A DNA stretch of 64,000 nt from Dolosigranulum savutiense (GCF_039830095.1 NZ_CP142435.1:868001-932000), one strand, 5' to 3'. Counted from the stretch's first letter, positions 47,454 through 56,923 are shown. Notes: generated by a model not told the origin, from the letters alone. Numbers and translations are program-made.

Positions 47454-48149
47454 TTATTCCCAACATTTCCAAACAGCAGCAGCTATGCTACCACCACCGA
47501 CCACTACTATTCCACCTAAACATACAATACATGTAGGAGGTGCTAACACACAAGGAGTTCCACAAACTTTAGCTATTAATCCTGAAACAGTTGCCCCCGC
47601 ACCAGATACAGCTAAAAAGCAAGATACATTTAAACCTCTTTGTTGAGATTGTATTGCATAATCATTTAATTCTCGTATACCTTGAAGTATCTCATCATTG
47701 TTAACGAATTGAACTTCTGAATCCACATCACTTATAACTTCCCCATCTTGCTTAGTTTTTATCCAAAAGTTGCCATCTTTTTCATAGAAGTAATTTTCAA
47801 CATAAAAATTTTCATTTGTATTTAGTGGTATTGTAACGGTGCTTAAAACGCTATCATTTTTAGAAATAGTTGCATATACTTCACCATTCATTTCAGCTAT
47901 TTTTATATTGTCAAAATCAAAATACTCTTCAGAATATTCAATTTTTCCGTTTTGAAATAAACTATTAAACTTATTTACAGCATCTGTTCTCAACTCTTCC
48001 GATTGAATGATTCTTAAATCTTCATATTTTCTGAGAGAGGTAGCTTCGTATTGATTTTCACTCGCAATAACTCTATTCGGGGTTATAACTGATATCATCA
48101 GTCCTAATGTCAACATAAAAGTTGCTACTTTTTTGATCTTATTTAACAT
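47454..48149 (-). CDS. Secreted protein with C-terminal six-cysteine hydrophobic module (candidate antimicrobial precursor)
   Basis: This 231-residue protein is not assigned to a family with confidence. A signal peptide ends near residue 30 (NRVIAS). A hydrophilic acidic region spans about 31-170. The C-terminal 60 residues are hydrophobic and glycine-rich, with cysteines at 177, 196, 200, 207, 210 and 229 (VCGTPC, PTCIVC, KCWE). The plan resembles halocin C8-type precursors, in which an N-terminal immunity part precedes a released Cys-rich peptide. Release near QSQQRG is a guess. GGGAGGG precedes the ATG. It sits between an XRE regulator and a 54-aa membrane protein. Confidence 0.78.
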   Translation of the reverse strand: MLNKIKKVATFMLTLGLMISVITPNRVIASENQYEATSLRKYEDLRIIQSEELRTDAVNKFNSLFQNGKIEYSEEYFDFDNIKIAEMNGEVYATISKNDSVLSTVTIPLNTNENFYVENYFYEKDGNFWIKTKQDGEVISDVDSEVQFVNNDEILQGIRELNDYAIQSQQRGLNVSCFLAVSGAGATVSGLIAKVCGTPCVLAPPTCIVCLGGIVVVGGGSIAAAVWKCWE

Positions 48150-48231
48150 AGTATTCCCTCCCGTTAATAGTTTAGTTTTATTCTCACAAATATAATTACA
48201 CCAACTTAACTATTGCGCCTTTTTTGCATAT

Positions 48232-48261
48232 CTATATAATCATTGTCGATGCACCTCCTTT
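48232..48261 (-). other. Strong ribosome binding site with immediate stop (orphan start)
   Basis: AAAGGAGG (48254-48261) is followed after 10 bases by ATG ATT ATA TAG. The strong site has no gene. It lies where YozG-like regulators usually have a membrane-protein gene, suggesting a deleted gene or a leader element. Confidence 0.5.
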
Positions 48262-48265
48262 AACT

Positions 48266-48496
48266 TTACAGTGATTGATTATCACAATAACAATAATTTT
48301 CTTCTCCATCTAAATCGAATATCTTATAGATGGAGGTGTTTAATGCATCAGCAATATCGCTAGCAAGCTTTAAATTTGGTATTGTTTTTCCTGTTTCTAT
48401 TTTATTTATGCTTACTCTTGATACGCCAACTTTCTTACCTAATCTATGTTGGGATAACCCCAACGGCTTTCTGAACTCTTTTATCCTATTCTTCAT
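48266..48496 (-). CDS. XRE-family small transcriptional regulator
   Basis: This 76-residue DNA-binding protein has a Cro/C1-type helix-turn-helix: LGLSQHRLGKKVGVSRVSINKIETGKTIPNLKLASDIADALN. It belongs to the same compact class as the regulator at 9613. A C-terminal tail with YCYC is unusual. AAAGGA precedes the ATG. It lies just downstream of a promoter with a perfect palindrome, consistent with autorepression, and probably governs the precursor gene that follows. Confidence 0.88.
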   Translation of the reverse strand: MKNRIKEFRKPLGLSQHRLGKKVGVSRVSINKIETGKTIPNLKLASDIADALNTSIYKIFDLDGEENYCYCDNQSL

Positions 48497-48514
48497 TAAT
48501 TCCTTTTCACTCTC

Positions 48515-48557
48515 CTAAAGTTAACTTTAGTTTACCACACTTTTATATTTATAGCAA
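48515..48557 (-). promoter_or_regulatory. Promoter and palindromic operator of the XRE-precursor operon
   Basis: On the reverse strand, TTGCTA (48552-48557) and TAAACT (48529-48534) are spaced by 17 bases. The perfect 16-bp palindrome CTAAAGTTAACTTTAG (48515-48530) overlaps the end of the -10 box and the transcription start. The core is the same as the operator at 9577-9590, except for A in place of G. Confidence 0.75.
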
Positions 48558-48877
48558 CATATTTTTAAATTTTAACAAAAAATTTTACTGGTGTTGCATA
48601 AACCTGAAAACAACTAGTTAGTGAATTCGCGAATAAATGGTATTCATTAATAACAATAATATTGTGCGGTCATACAGCTAATAACATGTTAATTATGAAT
48701 AAACACTATAAATGAGGTGTTAGGTTTACTATATTATAAAACTAAAAGAATTTTAGATTATAAGTGATTGCGGTTGAATTCCTTGCTAGTATAATAACCA
48801 CAAGATATATGTTACAATGAAAGAGATGAGAGTAGGGAAATTTCGAGTCATCAGACAGGGAGAAAAGGGTGTTGTAG
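48558..48877 (+). other. Intergenic region with promoter of the phosphatase gene
   Basis: The 320 bases carry no gene. A perfect TATAAT sits near 48790 with TTGCGG 16 bases upstream. GGGAGAAAAGGG precedes the phosphatase ATG. Nothing else is recognisable. Confidence 0.5.
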
Positions 48878-49579
48878 ATGGATAAATCTTACATATTTGC
48901 AGTTAGTGATGTACATGGTAGTGATGAGCAACTTGAGGCATTACTTGAATATTGGAATCCAGAAGAAGAGCAACTTGTTATTTTGGGAGATTTGTGTGAT
49001 CGCGGGCCGGATGCTCAGGCTGTTTTTCGCCGAGCGAAGCAACTGAAAGATGAATATGGCGCGATTTGTTTGCGCGGGAATCACGAAGATATGTTGATGA
49101 AGTTCTTGGATGATCCAGTTGATAATGTGGCGCACTATTATCGGAATGGAGGCGAGATAACACTTGAGTCGTTCTTAGGTGATGCGGTATCGTCAAGTAC
49201 CCCTCAGGAATTGGCTGTAGCATTGAAAGAACAGTATCCATGGTTGATTGACTATCTGGATAAGCTTGAGTTGACTTATGAATGGGGTAAGTATTTCTTT
49301 GTTCATGCGGGGATGGATTTGACGTTAGATGACTGGCGTGAGTCGACGGTTCGAGATAAGATATGGATTCGTCAAGGATTCTTGGATGTGCCGAATAAGA
49401 CGGGAAAGACATTTGTGTTTGGTCATACGCCGACAATGAAGTTACGCACGGATGGACAACCTGATCTTTGGGTGAGCGAGGATCATAAGATTGGGATCGA
49501 TGGCGGAGCTGTGTACGGGGGGCAGCTAAATGGTGTGAAGTTGAGTCAAGCTGGGATTGAAGCGACTTACCGAGCATAA
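48878..49579 (+). CDS. Metallophosphoesterase (Ser/Thr phosphatase-like, PrpA type)
   Basis: This 233-residue calcineurin-like phosphoesterase has the dinuclear-metal motifs SDVHG, GDLCDRGPD and RGNHE, with the later His in FFVHAGMD and FVFGHTP. This is the short bacterial bis(5'-nucleosyl)-tetraphosphatase/protein-phosphatase class; the actual substrate cannot be read from sequence. It lies 43 bases before tex. Confidence 0.85.
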   Translation: MDKSYIFAVSDVHGSDEQLEALLEYWNPEEEQLVILGDLCDRGPDAQAVFRRAKQLKDEYGAICLRGNHEDMLMKFLDDPVDNVAHYYRNGGEITLESFLGDAVSSSTPQELAVALKEQYPWLIDYLDKLELTYEWGKYFFVHAGMDLTLDDWRESTVRDKIWIRQGFLDVPNKTGKTFVFGHTPTMKLRTDGQPDLWVSEDHKIGIDGGAVYGGQLNGVKLSQAGIEATYRA

Positions 49580-49622
49580 GGAAAAATAGCGGTAGAGAAT
49601 AGAGAAAAATGGAGTGATAAGT

Positions 49623-51800
49623 GTGGAAGATAAGCAGACGTTTCAACTAATTGTACGGGAGTTAAGTAATTATTCGACTAAACAAGTGCGGACAGTATTG
49701 TCGCTCTTGGACGATGGGAATACGGTGCCGTTCATTGCACGTTACCGGAAGGATCAGACAGGGGCGCTCGATGAAGTCCAAATTAGAGAAATCCAACAGC
49801 GCAGTGAATATATCCAAAACTTACAAGACCGTAAAGAGACCGTCTTAAGTGCTATTGAGGAGCAGGGGGAACTGACGGATGAACTAGCAGCGGAAATCCG
49901 AGAGGCAACGCAACTACAAGAAGTAGAAGACTTGTATCGGCCGTATAAGAAGAAGCGTCAGACCTTGGCTACTAAGGCGAAAGAAGCAGGATTAGAACCA
50001 TTAGCAGACTGGTTGCTTGGTTTCCCTGATGTAAGTGAGGCAGAGATTGAAGCGGTAGCAAGTGATTATCTTAATTCGGAATATGATGTTGAGACGGTAG
50101 CGGGTGCGTTGGCGGGCGCTCATGAAATTATTGCTGAGCAGGTTGCTGATAACCCAGAATATCGCAAGCGTCTGCGCGACTATACAGTCTATAACGCTCA
50201 GATAACCAGTACGGTGAAGAATGAGGAGATTGATGAGAAGAATGTCTTCCAACAATACTATGAGTATGCAGAGGATTATCGGAAAATTGCCCCTCACCGT
50301 GCACTGGCTCTAAACCGTGGTGAGAATGAAGATATCTTAACCGTTAAGTTAGAGGTCGGTGACGAGCGAGCGCATCGGTATTTATACAAACAACTATTAC
50401 CTAGTCTGGATAGTTCATCGTCAACAATCTCTATCGTGAAGGAAGCAATCAAAGATGCGTATAAGCGGTTTATCGCACCATCCATCGAACGCGAACTGCG
50501 TAGTACATTGACGGAGAAAGCAGAGACTCATGCGATTCAGATTTTCGGCGAGAACTTGAAGAACTTACTGATGCAAGCACCACTGAAGCAGAAGACGATC
50601 TTAGGGCTGGATCCAGCTTATCGGTCAGGGTGTAAGCTAGCGGTGATTGATTCGACGGGAAAAGTGTTAGCTATTAAAGTGATTTATCCGCATACATCTG
50701 GTGAGACAAAACGCAATCAGTCGAAAGAAGCACTGAAGCAATTGATCACGGAACATGCAGTGGATGTGATTGCTATTGGGAATGGTACGGCGAGTCGTGA
50801 ATCGGAGCAGTTCGTGGCTGAAGTGGTGAGTGAGATGCCGGAGAAGACAGCCTTTATTATTGTGAATGAGGCGGGTGCTTCAGTGTACTCAGCCAGTGAT
50901 GAAGCGCGCCGTGAGTTTCCTGATCTAGCAGTTGAGGAACGTTCAGCGATTAGTATTGCTCGTCGTCTGCAAGATCCATTAGCAGAATTGGTCAAGATTG
51001 ATCCCAAATCAATCGGTGTCGGGCAGTATCAACATGATGTGTCACAAAAAGAATTAGAAGGTCAGTTAGATTTTGTTGTCGAGACGGCGGTTAACCAAGT
51101 TGGTGTTAACTTAAATACGGCAAGTGGTGCGCTACTCGAACATGTCTCTGGTTTGACGAAGACAGCGGCTAATAATATTGTCGCCTACCGTGAGTCAGAG
51201 GGACAGTTCACTACGCGTGATCAAATTAAACAAGTGAAACGCTTGGGACCAAAATCTTATCAGCAAGCAGTTGGTTTCTTGCGCATTCCAGATGCACCTG
51301 AGCCGTTTGACCAAACGGGTATCCACCCTGAATCTTATGCTGATGCTGAGAAAATATTAGCCTATGTGAAGCGAGATAAGTCAGCTATCGGGTCTGATGA
51401 GTTGAAGCACTTGCTAGAACAATTGCCAGACGTACAGACAGCTGAGCAATTAGAGATTGGTTTAGAGACATATCGTGATATTGTGGCAGCTTTGATTGCG
51501 CCGGGACGAGATGCACGTGATGATATGCCGGCCCCGATTCTATCGACGGATGTACTGAAGATGGATGACTTACGCGAAGGGATGCAACTGCAAGGCACGG
51601 TTCGTAATGTCGTTGATTTCGGTGCGTTTGTGGATATTGGAGTGAAGGAAGATGGCTTAGTCCATATTTCTGAGCTAAGTGATCAATTCGTCGAACATCC
51701 GAAAGATATTGTTCAAGTGGGCGATATTGTTACAGTTTGGATTAAATCGATTGATTTGGACCGTAGCCGGATTGGTTTAACGATGATACAGAAAGATTAG
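49623..51800 (+). CDS. tex: Tex-family RNA-binding transcription accessory protein
   Basis: This conserved nucleic-acid-binding protein is involved in transcription and, in some species, in toxin gene expression. Its 725 residues contain the N-terminal Tex region (FIARYRKDQTGALDEVQ), a YqgF-like nuclease-fold domain (about 325-450, ILGLDPAYRSGCKLAVID), helix-hairpin-helix repeats (about 490-570) and a C-terminal S1 domain (about 648-720, GTVRNVVDFGAFVDIGV). The GTG at 49623 is chosen because GGAG lies 8 bases upstream; a GTG three codons earlier overlaps it. Confidence 0.95.
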   Translation: MEDKQTFQLIVRELSNYSTKQVRTVLSLLDDGNTVPFIARYRKDQTGALDEVQIREIQQRSEYIQNLQDRKETVLSAIEEQGELTDELAAEIREATQLQEVEDLYRPYKKKRQTLATKAKEAGLEPLADWLLGFPDVSEAEIEAVASDYLNSEYDVETVAGALAGAHEIIAEQVADNPEYRKRLRDYTVYNAQITSTVKNEEIDEKNVFQQYYEYAEDYRKIAPHRALALNRGENEDILTVKLEVGDERAHRYLYKQLLPSLDSSSSTISIVKEAIKDAYKRFIAPSIERELRSTLTEKAETHAIQIFGENLKNLLMQAPLKQKTILGLDPAYRSGCKLAVIDSTGKVLAIKVIYPHTSGETKRNQSKEALKQLITEHAVDVIAIGNGTASRESEQFVAEVVSEMPEKTAFIIVNEAGASVYSASDEARREFPDLAVEERSAISIARRLQDPLAELVKIDPKSIGVGQYQHDVSQKELEGQLDFVVETAVNQVGVNLNTASGALLEHVSGLTKTAANNIVAYRESEGQFTTRDQIKQVKRLGPKSYQQAVGFLRIPDAPEPFDQTGIHPESYADAEKILAYVKRDKSAIGSDELKHLLEQLPDVQTAEQLEIGLETYRDIVAALIAPGRDARDDMPAPILSTDVLKMDDLREGMQLQGTVRNVVDFGAFVDIGVKEDGLVHISELSDQFVEHPKDIVQVGDIVTVWIKSIDLDRSRIGLTMIQKD

Positions 51801-51824
51801 TAACGAGAGAAGGAAGACAGAGTA

Positions 51825-52304
51825 ATGAAACTCATACGGACAAACGATTCCTTGCAAGCTTATGTTGAAGCAGTATCTGAAGAATGGTTTCATCATCCTT
51901 TCAGACATCGAGCAACCTTTAATTCCCGCTTGCGAACAACGGGAGGACGTTACCACCTCCAGACACATCATTTGGACTTCAATCCCAAGATTTTGGACGT
52001 GTTTGGAGAAGCCGTCTTTTTAGGTATTGTGAAGCATGAACTTTGTCACTATCATCTGCACATAGCGGGTCGGGGCTATCAACATCGCGATGCTGATTTT
52101 CGGAAATTGTTGAAAGAAGTTGGAGGTTTGCGGTATACCCCATCCATCGAACAAAAGAGCGGTGTGGCTAAACGCTGGCATTATCAGTGTAGTCAATGCG
52201 GGCAGTCTTATTATCGTAAGCGTCGTGTGAATACATCATCATACTGTTGTGGTCGCTGCCATGGGAAATTAAAGTTATTCGAACAAGTGATATGTGCACG
52301 ATAG
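51825..52304 (+). CDS. SprT-family zinc protein
   Basis: This 159-residue protein is related to SprT/Spartan metalloproteases. It has a zinc-protease motif HELCHYHLH (near residue 68) and a C-terminal zinc ribbon (CSQCGQSYY ... CGRCHGKL). In eukaryotes Spartan clears DNA-protein crosslinks; bacterial SprT-like proteins are not well characterised. It begins 24 bases after tex and is likely co-transcribed. Confidence 0.9.
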   Translation: MKLIRTNDSLQAYVEAVSEEWFHHPFRHRATFNSRLRTTGGRYHLQTHHLDFNPKILDVFGEAVFLGIVKHELCHYHLHIAGRGYQHRDADFRKLLKEVGGLRYTPSIEQKSGVAKRWHYQCSQCGQSYYRKRRVNTSSYCCGRCHGKLKLFEQVICAR

Positions 52305-52389
52305 ATAATTAGTGATATGATGTAAGTGATGCATACTATTTTTATCATTATAATAAAAGCAGTTCAATTATAGAAAAGGGTTACTGTAA

Positions 52390-53649
52390 ATGGGATTATT
52401 ATTAAAAAATATTAAGTTAGAGCGTTGTTATAAGGAACAAAATAATGGCTTAGTTGTGACAGAGACGGAAACAAAAGATCTATTAATAAAGGAAGGCTGT
52501 TTTGCTGAAATTGCGGATGAAATTGCTGAAAATACGCCAGGTGTGCACAAAGTTATTGACGGGAATGGACAATTGCTTGTGCCATCATTACGGGAGTCGC
52601 ATATTCATATCGATAAAACGTACTTTAGCGGTCCATGGCAAGCACCTACCCGACCAGAAGATTTCAGTATTTATACGCGGTTGAATGAAGAAAAAGAGTT
52701 GCTACCAGCTCAGTTAGATGTTGCTGCCGAACGAGCACATAAAGTGGTTCAACACTATATTCAAAATGGTCATACTCATATTCGAACGCATTGTAATATT
52801 GATCCTCAAATCGGTCTAAAACATGTCGAACTAACTCTTGATGTACTCAAACAATATGAAGATCAAATAACGTATGAGATTGTTGCTTTCCCACAGCATG
52901 GTTTACTCAGAAACGGGGAAGAATTCATCCAATTATTCGAACAAGCACTGAGTATGGGGGTAACGCATATTGGTGGCTTAGATTTTGCTACATTAGAACG
53001 AGATGTAGAGGCTAGCCTCCAATTGCTCGTTAAGTGGGCGAAGCAATATGATTTAGGAATTGATGTTCATTTACACGATCGTGGGGCATTAGGTGTCTAT
53101 GAGATTGAGCGTTTATTGGATATGATGGCAATGTATGATTATCAAGGGGAGGTCACTCTTAGCCATGCCTTTGCTTTAGCACAAGTGCCAGCCCAGAAGA
53201 AAGAAACGCTCTTTAGACGGTTGGCTGAACGGAATGTTGACATTAGCACCACCATCGTGATTAGTCCTGGCTTGACCTTGCCGATATTTGAGCTTGATCA
53301 ATATGGTGTGAAAGTCTCAGTCGGCCATGATAGCTTAACGGATCATTGGTCGCCATTCGGAACGGGAGATACGATTCAAAAATTAAATCTATTAAGTGAA
53401 CAGTTTAATCTTATTGATGAAAAACGTCTTAGTTATGCTTTAAAATTTGGAACAGGCGGAGTAACACCACTTGACAGTGCTGGCCGACAAGTTTGGCCAA
53501 AAGTTGGAATGCCAGCTAATGCATTATTGGTCGATGCGGTTAGTTCAGCTCACTTAATTGCCCGTCGTTGTCCAATCTCAACCGTTATTTCAAGGGGACA
53601 AGTCATCTCAGAACAGTCAATTCAACAAAAAGGAGCGTACCGTGGATGA
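52390..53649 (+). CDS. Amidohydrolase, cytosine-deaminase-like (first of tandem pair)
   Basis: This 419-residue metal-dependent hydrolase has the amidohydrolase TIM-barrel. The N-terminal metal motif is SHIHIDKTYF. Later come HCNIDP, DVHLHDRG, SHAF and the catalytic Asp in VGHDSLTDHWSPFG. The layout is that of CodA/N-acyl-amino-acid or cytosine deaminases, but the Glu of the HxxE box of CodA is Asp (HLHD). The reaction is undetermined. It overlaps the second gene by an ATGA. It may act on a heterocyclic ring. Confidence 0.85.
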   Translation: MGLLLKNIKLERCYKEQNNGLVVTETETKDLLIKEGCFAEIADEIAENTPGVHKVIDGNGQLLVPSLRESHIHIDKTYFSGPWQAPTRPEDFSIYTRLNEEKELLPAQLDVAAERAHKVVQHYIQNGHTHIRTHCNIDPQIGLKHVELTLDVLKQYEDQITYEIVAFPQHGLLRNGEEFIQLFEQALSMGVTHIGGLDFATLERDVEASLQLLVKWAKQYDLGIDVHLHDRGALGVYEIERLLDMMAMYDYQGEVTLSHAFALAQVPAQKKETLFRRLAERNVDISTTIVISPGLTLPIFELDQYGVKVSVGHDSLTDHWSPFGTGDTIQKLNLLSEQFNLIDEKRLSYALKFGTGGVTPLDSAGRQVWPKVGMPANALLVDAVSSAHLIARRCPISTVISRGQVISEQSIQQKGAYRG

Positions 53650-54872
53650 GTCAATGGATTACCAACGTTACATTAGAAACAAGTGAACAATTACAGACAG
53701 ATGGCAGCGTAAAAACTGTCACTGACACTTTTCACATTGAAGTGACAAATGAGGGAATGATTAGCCAAATCACGTCAGAATTCCCGGGCGACCAAGTAAC
53801 CATTCTGTACGATGCAGCGGGTCAGCTAGCCTTGCCTCCATTCAAAGAAATGCATAATCACCTTGATAAGACATATCTGACGCTTGGATGGCGTGCCTGT
53901 CAGCCAGTTGATAGCTTGTCTGAGCGTTTAGCGAAAGAAGCTGAGGAATTAAGGGAGTTAGAACCAACCACAGAGCAACGAGCAGCTGCGATGATTGAAC
54001 GTCATCTAGATTATGGAGTTAATCATATTCGCACGCATGTTAACATTGATCCGTATATTAAATTAGATAACTTAAAAGGGGTCATCAAAGCTCTGGATCG
54101 CTATTCTAATGTATTGACCGCTGACATTATTGCCTTCCCTCAGCATGGGTTGTTGCGAGACGGGATGCCGGAATTACTGGAAGAAGCGCTTGATAGTGGA
54201 GCAACGATGCTCGGGGGATTAGATCCAGCGGGTATTGATCGACAGATTGAACCATCTTTGCGTAAGACAATGGAGATTGCGCAACGCTATCAAGTGGATG
54301 TTGATTTTCACTTCCATGACCGTGATTATTTGGGCTATTATACGATGGATAAGTGGATTGATCTAATTGAACAATACAACTTCGCTCAAAAGACATTTTT
54401 TAGTCATGCGTTTGGTTTAGCGGGTGTTGGCCAAGCAGATTTGGCGCGTATAGTGAAGCGAATGAAGCAGCACAATATTGCAGTGATGTCCACAGCACCT
54501 CACTCGGTTAATCGTGTGATTATGCCTCCAATTGATTATCTTATGCAGGAAGGAATTGCTGTTCACTTAGGTTGTGATGGTTACTTTGATTCATGGAGTC
54601 CATATGTCTCCGGTGATGTTTTAGAAAAATTAAATCGATACAATGAATTTTCGGGGAAAATTGATGAAAAAAGCTTACGTAAAAGTTTAGGTCTTGTAAC
54701 AGATGGGGTGACACCACTTAATCAAGTAGGGCAACAACAATGGCCTAGCGTTGGTGATCCAGCTAGTTTTGTCTTTGTGACGAGTAGCTGTAGTGCAGAA
54801 GCGGTGGCACGTCTACCACAGAAACGTCAGTTAATGCATCGTGGGAAATTGTGGCAAAAGCCAGCCAAGTAA
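53646..54872 (+). CDS. Amidohydrolase, cytosine-deaminase-like (second of tandem pair)
   Basis: This paralogue of the preceding gene has 408 residues. Matching sites are EMHNHLDKTYLTLGWRACQ (metal), HVNIDP, DFHFHDRDYLGYYT, SHAFGLAG and LGCDGYFDSWSPYVSGD. The two copies share the IDP, DRG/DRD and VTPLxxxGxQxWP patterns but are far from identical. The start is the ATG at 53646 in the ATGA overlap, with AAAGGAG upstream. A heteromeric enzyme or two successive steps are both possible. Confidence 0.84.
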   Translation: MSQWITNVTLETSEQLQTDGSVKTVTDTFHIEVTNEGMISQITSEFPGDQVTILYDAAGQLALPPFKEMHNHLDKTYLTLGWRACQPVDSLSERLAKEAEELRELEPTTEQRAAAMIERHLDYGVNHIRTHVNIDPYIKLDNLKGVIKALDRYSNVLTADIIAFPQHGLLRDGMPELLEEALDSGATMLGGLDPAGIDRQIEPSLRKTMEIAQRYQVDVDFHFHDRDYLGYYTMDKWIDLIEQYNFAQKTFFSHAFGLAGVGQADLARIVKRMKQHNIAVMSTAPHSVNRVIMPPIDYLMQEGIAVHLGCDGYFDSWSPYVSGDVLEKLNRYNEFSGKIDEKSLRKSLGLVTDGVTPLNQVGQQQWPSVGDPASFVFVTSSCSAEAVARLPQKRQLMHRGKLWQKPAK

Positions 54873-55042
54873 TATTACGTTGACTCTCTAAAACTCTAGA
54901 GAAATATTCTAAATATTATTAGAAGCAAGAGTCACAGGGATGCCTCCTCGAATCACCTAAGATTCGCTGAAATAGTGCTTTAATTTACGGAGTTTATTTG
55001 ATATAATAAGACACAAATATTTTGAGAGGATTTTTTAGACAC

Positions 55043-55459
55043 ATGGCAATTGAAGTGGGACAAACGGTAAGAGGAAAAGTATCTGGCTTAGCTAACTTCG
55101 GAGCGTTCATTGATTTGGAAGATAACAAGACAGGACTTGTTCATATTAGTGAAGTATCTGATAAATATATTAAAGATATTAGTGATGAACTAGAAGAAGG
55201 CCAAGAAGTGGATGTGAAGGTCTTATCGATCGCAGATGATGGTAAGATTGGTCTATCGATTCGTAAAACCAAACAAGCACAACAAGCGAGCGATGATAAA
55301 CCGAAAGTAGAAAAGCCTAAAAAAGAAGCACCAAAACAAAAAAGCCAAGATTTCGATTCAATGATGAACTCGTTCTTAAAAGATAGTGAAGATAGATTAT
55401 CATCATTGAAACAACAAACAGAAAATAGACGTGGTGGCCGAGGCGGGCACCGTAATTAA
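55043..55459 (+). CDS. S1-domain RNA-binding protein (GSP13/CvfD-like)
   Basis: This 138-residue protein has an N-terminal S1 fold (about 3-72, GKVSGLANFGAFIDLEDNKTGLVHISEVS), a Lys-rich linker and a short Arg/Gly C terminus (RRGGRGGHRN). Related Firmicute proteins bind ribosomes or act in post-transcriptional control. The ATG at 55043 starts the S1 fold; an earlier in-frame ATG adds a short odd extension. GAGAGGA lies upstream. Confidence 0.88.
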   Translation: MAIEVGQTVRGKVSGLANFGAFIDLEDNKTGLVHISEVSDKYIKDISDELEEGQEVDVKVLSIADDGKIGLSIRKTKQAQQASDDKPKVEKPKKEAPKQKSQDFDSMMNSFLKDSEDRLSSLKQQTENRRGGRGGHRN

Positions 55460-55465
55460 GACCAT

Positions 55466-55495
55466 AAAGGGTTGAGGCTGACCTCAGCCCTTTTA
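55466..55495 (+). terminator. Terminator after the S1-domain gene
   Basis: AAAGGGTTGAGG pairs with CCTCAGCCCTTT across 4 bases, followed by a short T run. Confidence 0.85.
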
Positions 55496-55514
55496 TTGAT
55501 AAGAGGAGAGGGCC

Positions 55515-56909
55515 ATGACTCCATTTCAGTATATTGTAAAAAAAAATAAATGGTTTACGCCGACTGATCGGGTCTTGATCGCCGTATCCGGTGGGGTAGA
55601 CTCTATTGTGTTGTTGGATATGATGTGTCGGCTCCCGAGTGATCTGCGTCCGATAATTGGCGTTGCTCACGTGAATCATCAGTTGCGAGAGGTATCAGAT
55701 GTTGAAGAGCAATTTGTTCAAGAGCTAGCTGCAGCATATGATGTGCCTTGTTATTGTTACCGATGGGCGGAAGGAGCGGATCTTCAGACGGGAATTGAAT
55801 ATGAAGCGCGGGAGATACGCTATCAATTTTTCGAGCAGGTAATGATGGATCAGCAGTTTAATATTTTATTGACGGCGCATCATCAGGATGATCAAGCGGA
55901 GACTGTTTTGATGAAGTTGATCCGAGGCGGTTTGTTAGAAGAGAAGACGGGTATTCCGCGACAGCGTACATTTGGTCCGGGAAAAATCATTCGTCCATTG
56001 CTTAATTATACTAAGGTGGAATTGTGTCAGTATGCTGCCGAGCACAAGTTAACTTATAAAGAAGATGTGTCTAATGCAAGTGATCAATTTTTACGAAATC
56101 GACTGCGGCATGATGTTCTTCCGCAGTTGCAGGCAGAGAATCCGCAAGCTGTTGCTCATCTGAGTGAATTTGCCCAAGAATTGGCGGAGTTAGTGGAGGC
56201 TTATCAGCCACACTTGCAGGAATTGCTGGTGAAGGTAATCGAGCTAGATGAAGAGAGTTTGACGGTAGATATTCCGTTGCTGTTAAGTCATTCGCGAGCG
56301 GTGCAGAAGCTACTCTTGAAAGAAGGCCTTAAGAAAGTTTTCCAACAAGAAGGTCAGTTTAATAAGCAGTATATTGAAGAAACATTGGATTGGCTGCAGA
56401 CATCGGCGGGGAATAGTCGCTTAGATTGGCAGGGAGGTTGGCAATGTATTCGTACCTATAATGTGTTACGGATTCAACGTCAAGATCAGCCTGCTGTCTT
56501 TAAGTCAACAGATGAAGTGGTTATTTCAGCGATCAATCAATGGTACGAGCTTAGTCCGACTGAAACATTTGGCGTCTTTAACAGTGGAATTGATCAGTCA
56601 GAACTGCCAGAACATGCGCTTGTGCTGTCGATACCGCAAGCAGCCATTAAATTACCACTTCGCTTGCGACACCGGCAACCGGGTGACCGTATGACTTATA
56701 AAGGTGGCCGAGGAACCAAGAAATTAAAAGATATTTTTATCAATCAGAAAGTCCCGAAAGTTGAACGGGATCAGGCATGGCTTGTAGTTGAACAGACAGG
56801 GTGTATTTTATGGGCGATTGGCTATAAACAATGTCGGTTGTCTAATGACGCTATTACTGATACAATGAATTACATACTTGTCTATCAGAAAGATGATGCG
56901 CAAGAATGA
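55515..56909 (+). CDS. tilS: tRNA(Ile)-lysidine synthetase
   Basis: This enzyme adds lysine to C34 of the AUA-reading tRNA(Ile), using ATP. Its 464 residues contain the PP-loop [12 protein letters not shown] near residue 24, [21 protein letters not shown], and a C-terminal TilS domain ([27 protein letters not shown]). It overlaps the end of the spacer to hpt; order tilS-hpt-ftsH is conserved in Firmicutes. Confidence 0.96.
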   Translation: MTPFQYIVKKNKWFTPTDRVLIAVSGGVDSIVLLDMMCRLPSDLRPIIGVAHVNHQLREVSDVEEQFVQELAAAYDVPCYCYRWAEGADLQTGIEYEAREIRYQFFEQVMMDQQFNILLTAHHQDDQAETVLMKLIRGGLLEEKTGIPRQRTFGPGKIIRPLLNYTKVELCQYAAEHKLTYKEDVSNASDQFLRNRLRHDVLPQLQAENPQAVAHLSEFAQELAELVEAYQPHLQELLVKVIELDEESLTVDIPLLLSHSRAVQKLLLKEGLKKVFQQEGQFNKQYIEETLDWLQTSAGNSRLDWQGGWQCIRTYNVLRIQRQDQPAVFKSTDEVVISAINQWYELSPTETFGVFNSGIDQSELPEHALVLSIPQAAIKLPLRLRHRQPGDRMTYKGGRGTKKLKDIFINQKVPKVERDQAWLVVEQTGCILWAIGYKQCRLSNDAITDTMNYILVYQKDDAQE

Positions 56910-56923
56910 GTAGGAGGGAACAC

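Noticed and set aside
47278-47646. 122-codon plus-strand ORF after the hydrolase gene
   Set aside because: It is the antisense of the small membrane protein and the Cys-rich precursor, has no ribosome binding site, and its proline/threonine-rich end merely mirrors the glycine/cysteine codons opposite.
48978-49646. 222-codon reverse ORF under the phosphatase gene
   Set aside because: It lies opposite the well-supported phosphatase with its metal motifs, has His/Ser/Pro-rich composition typical of an antisense frame, and no ribosome binding site.
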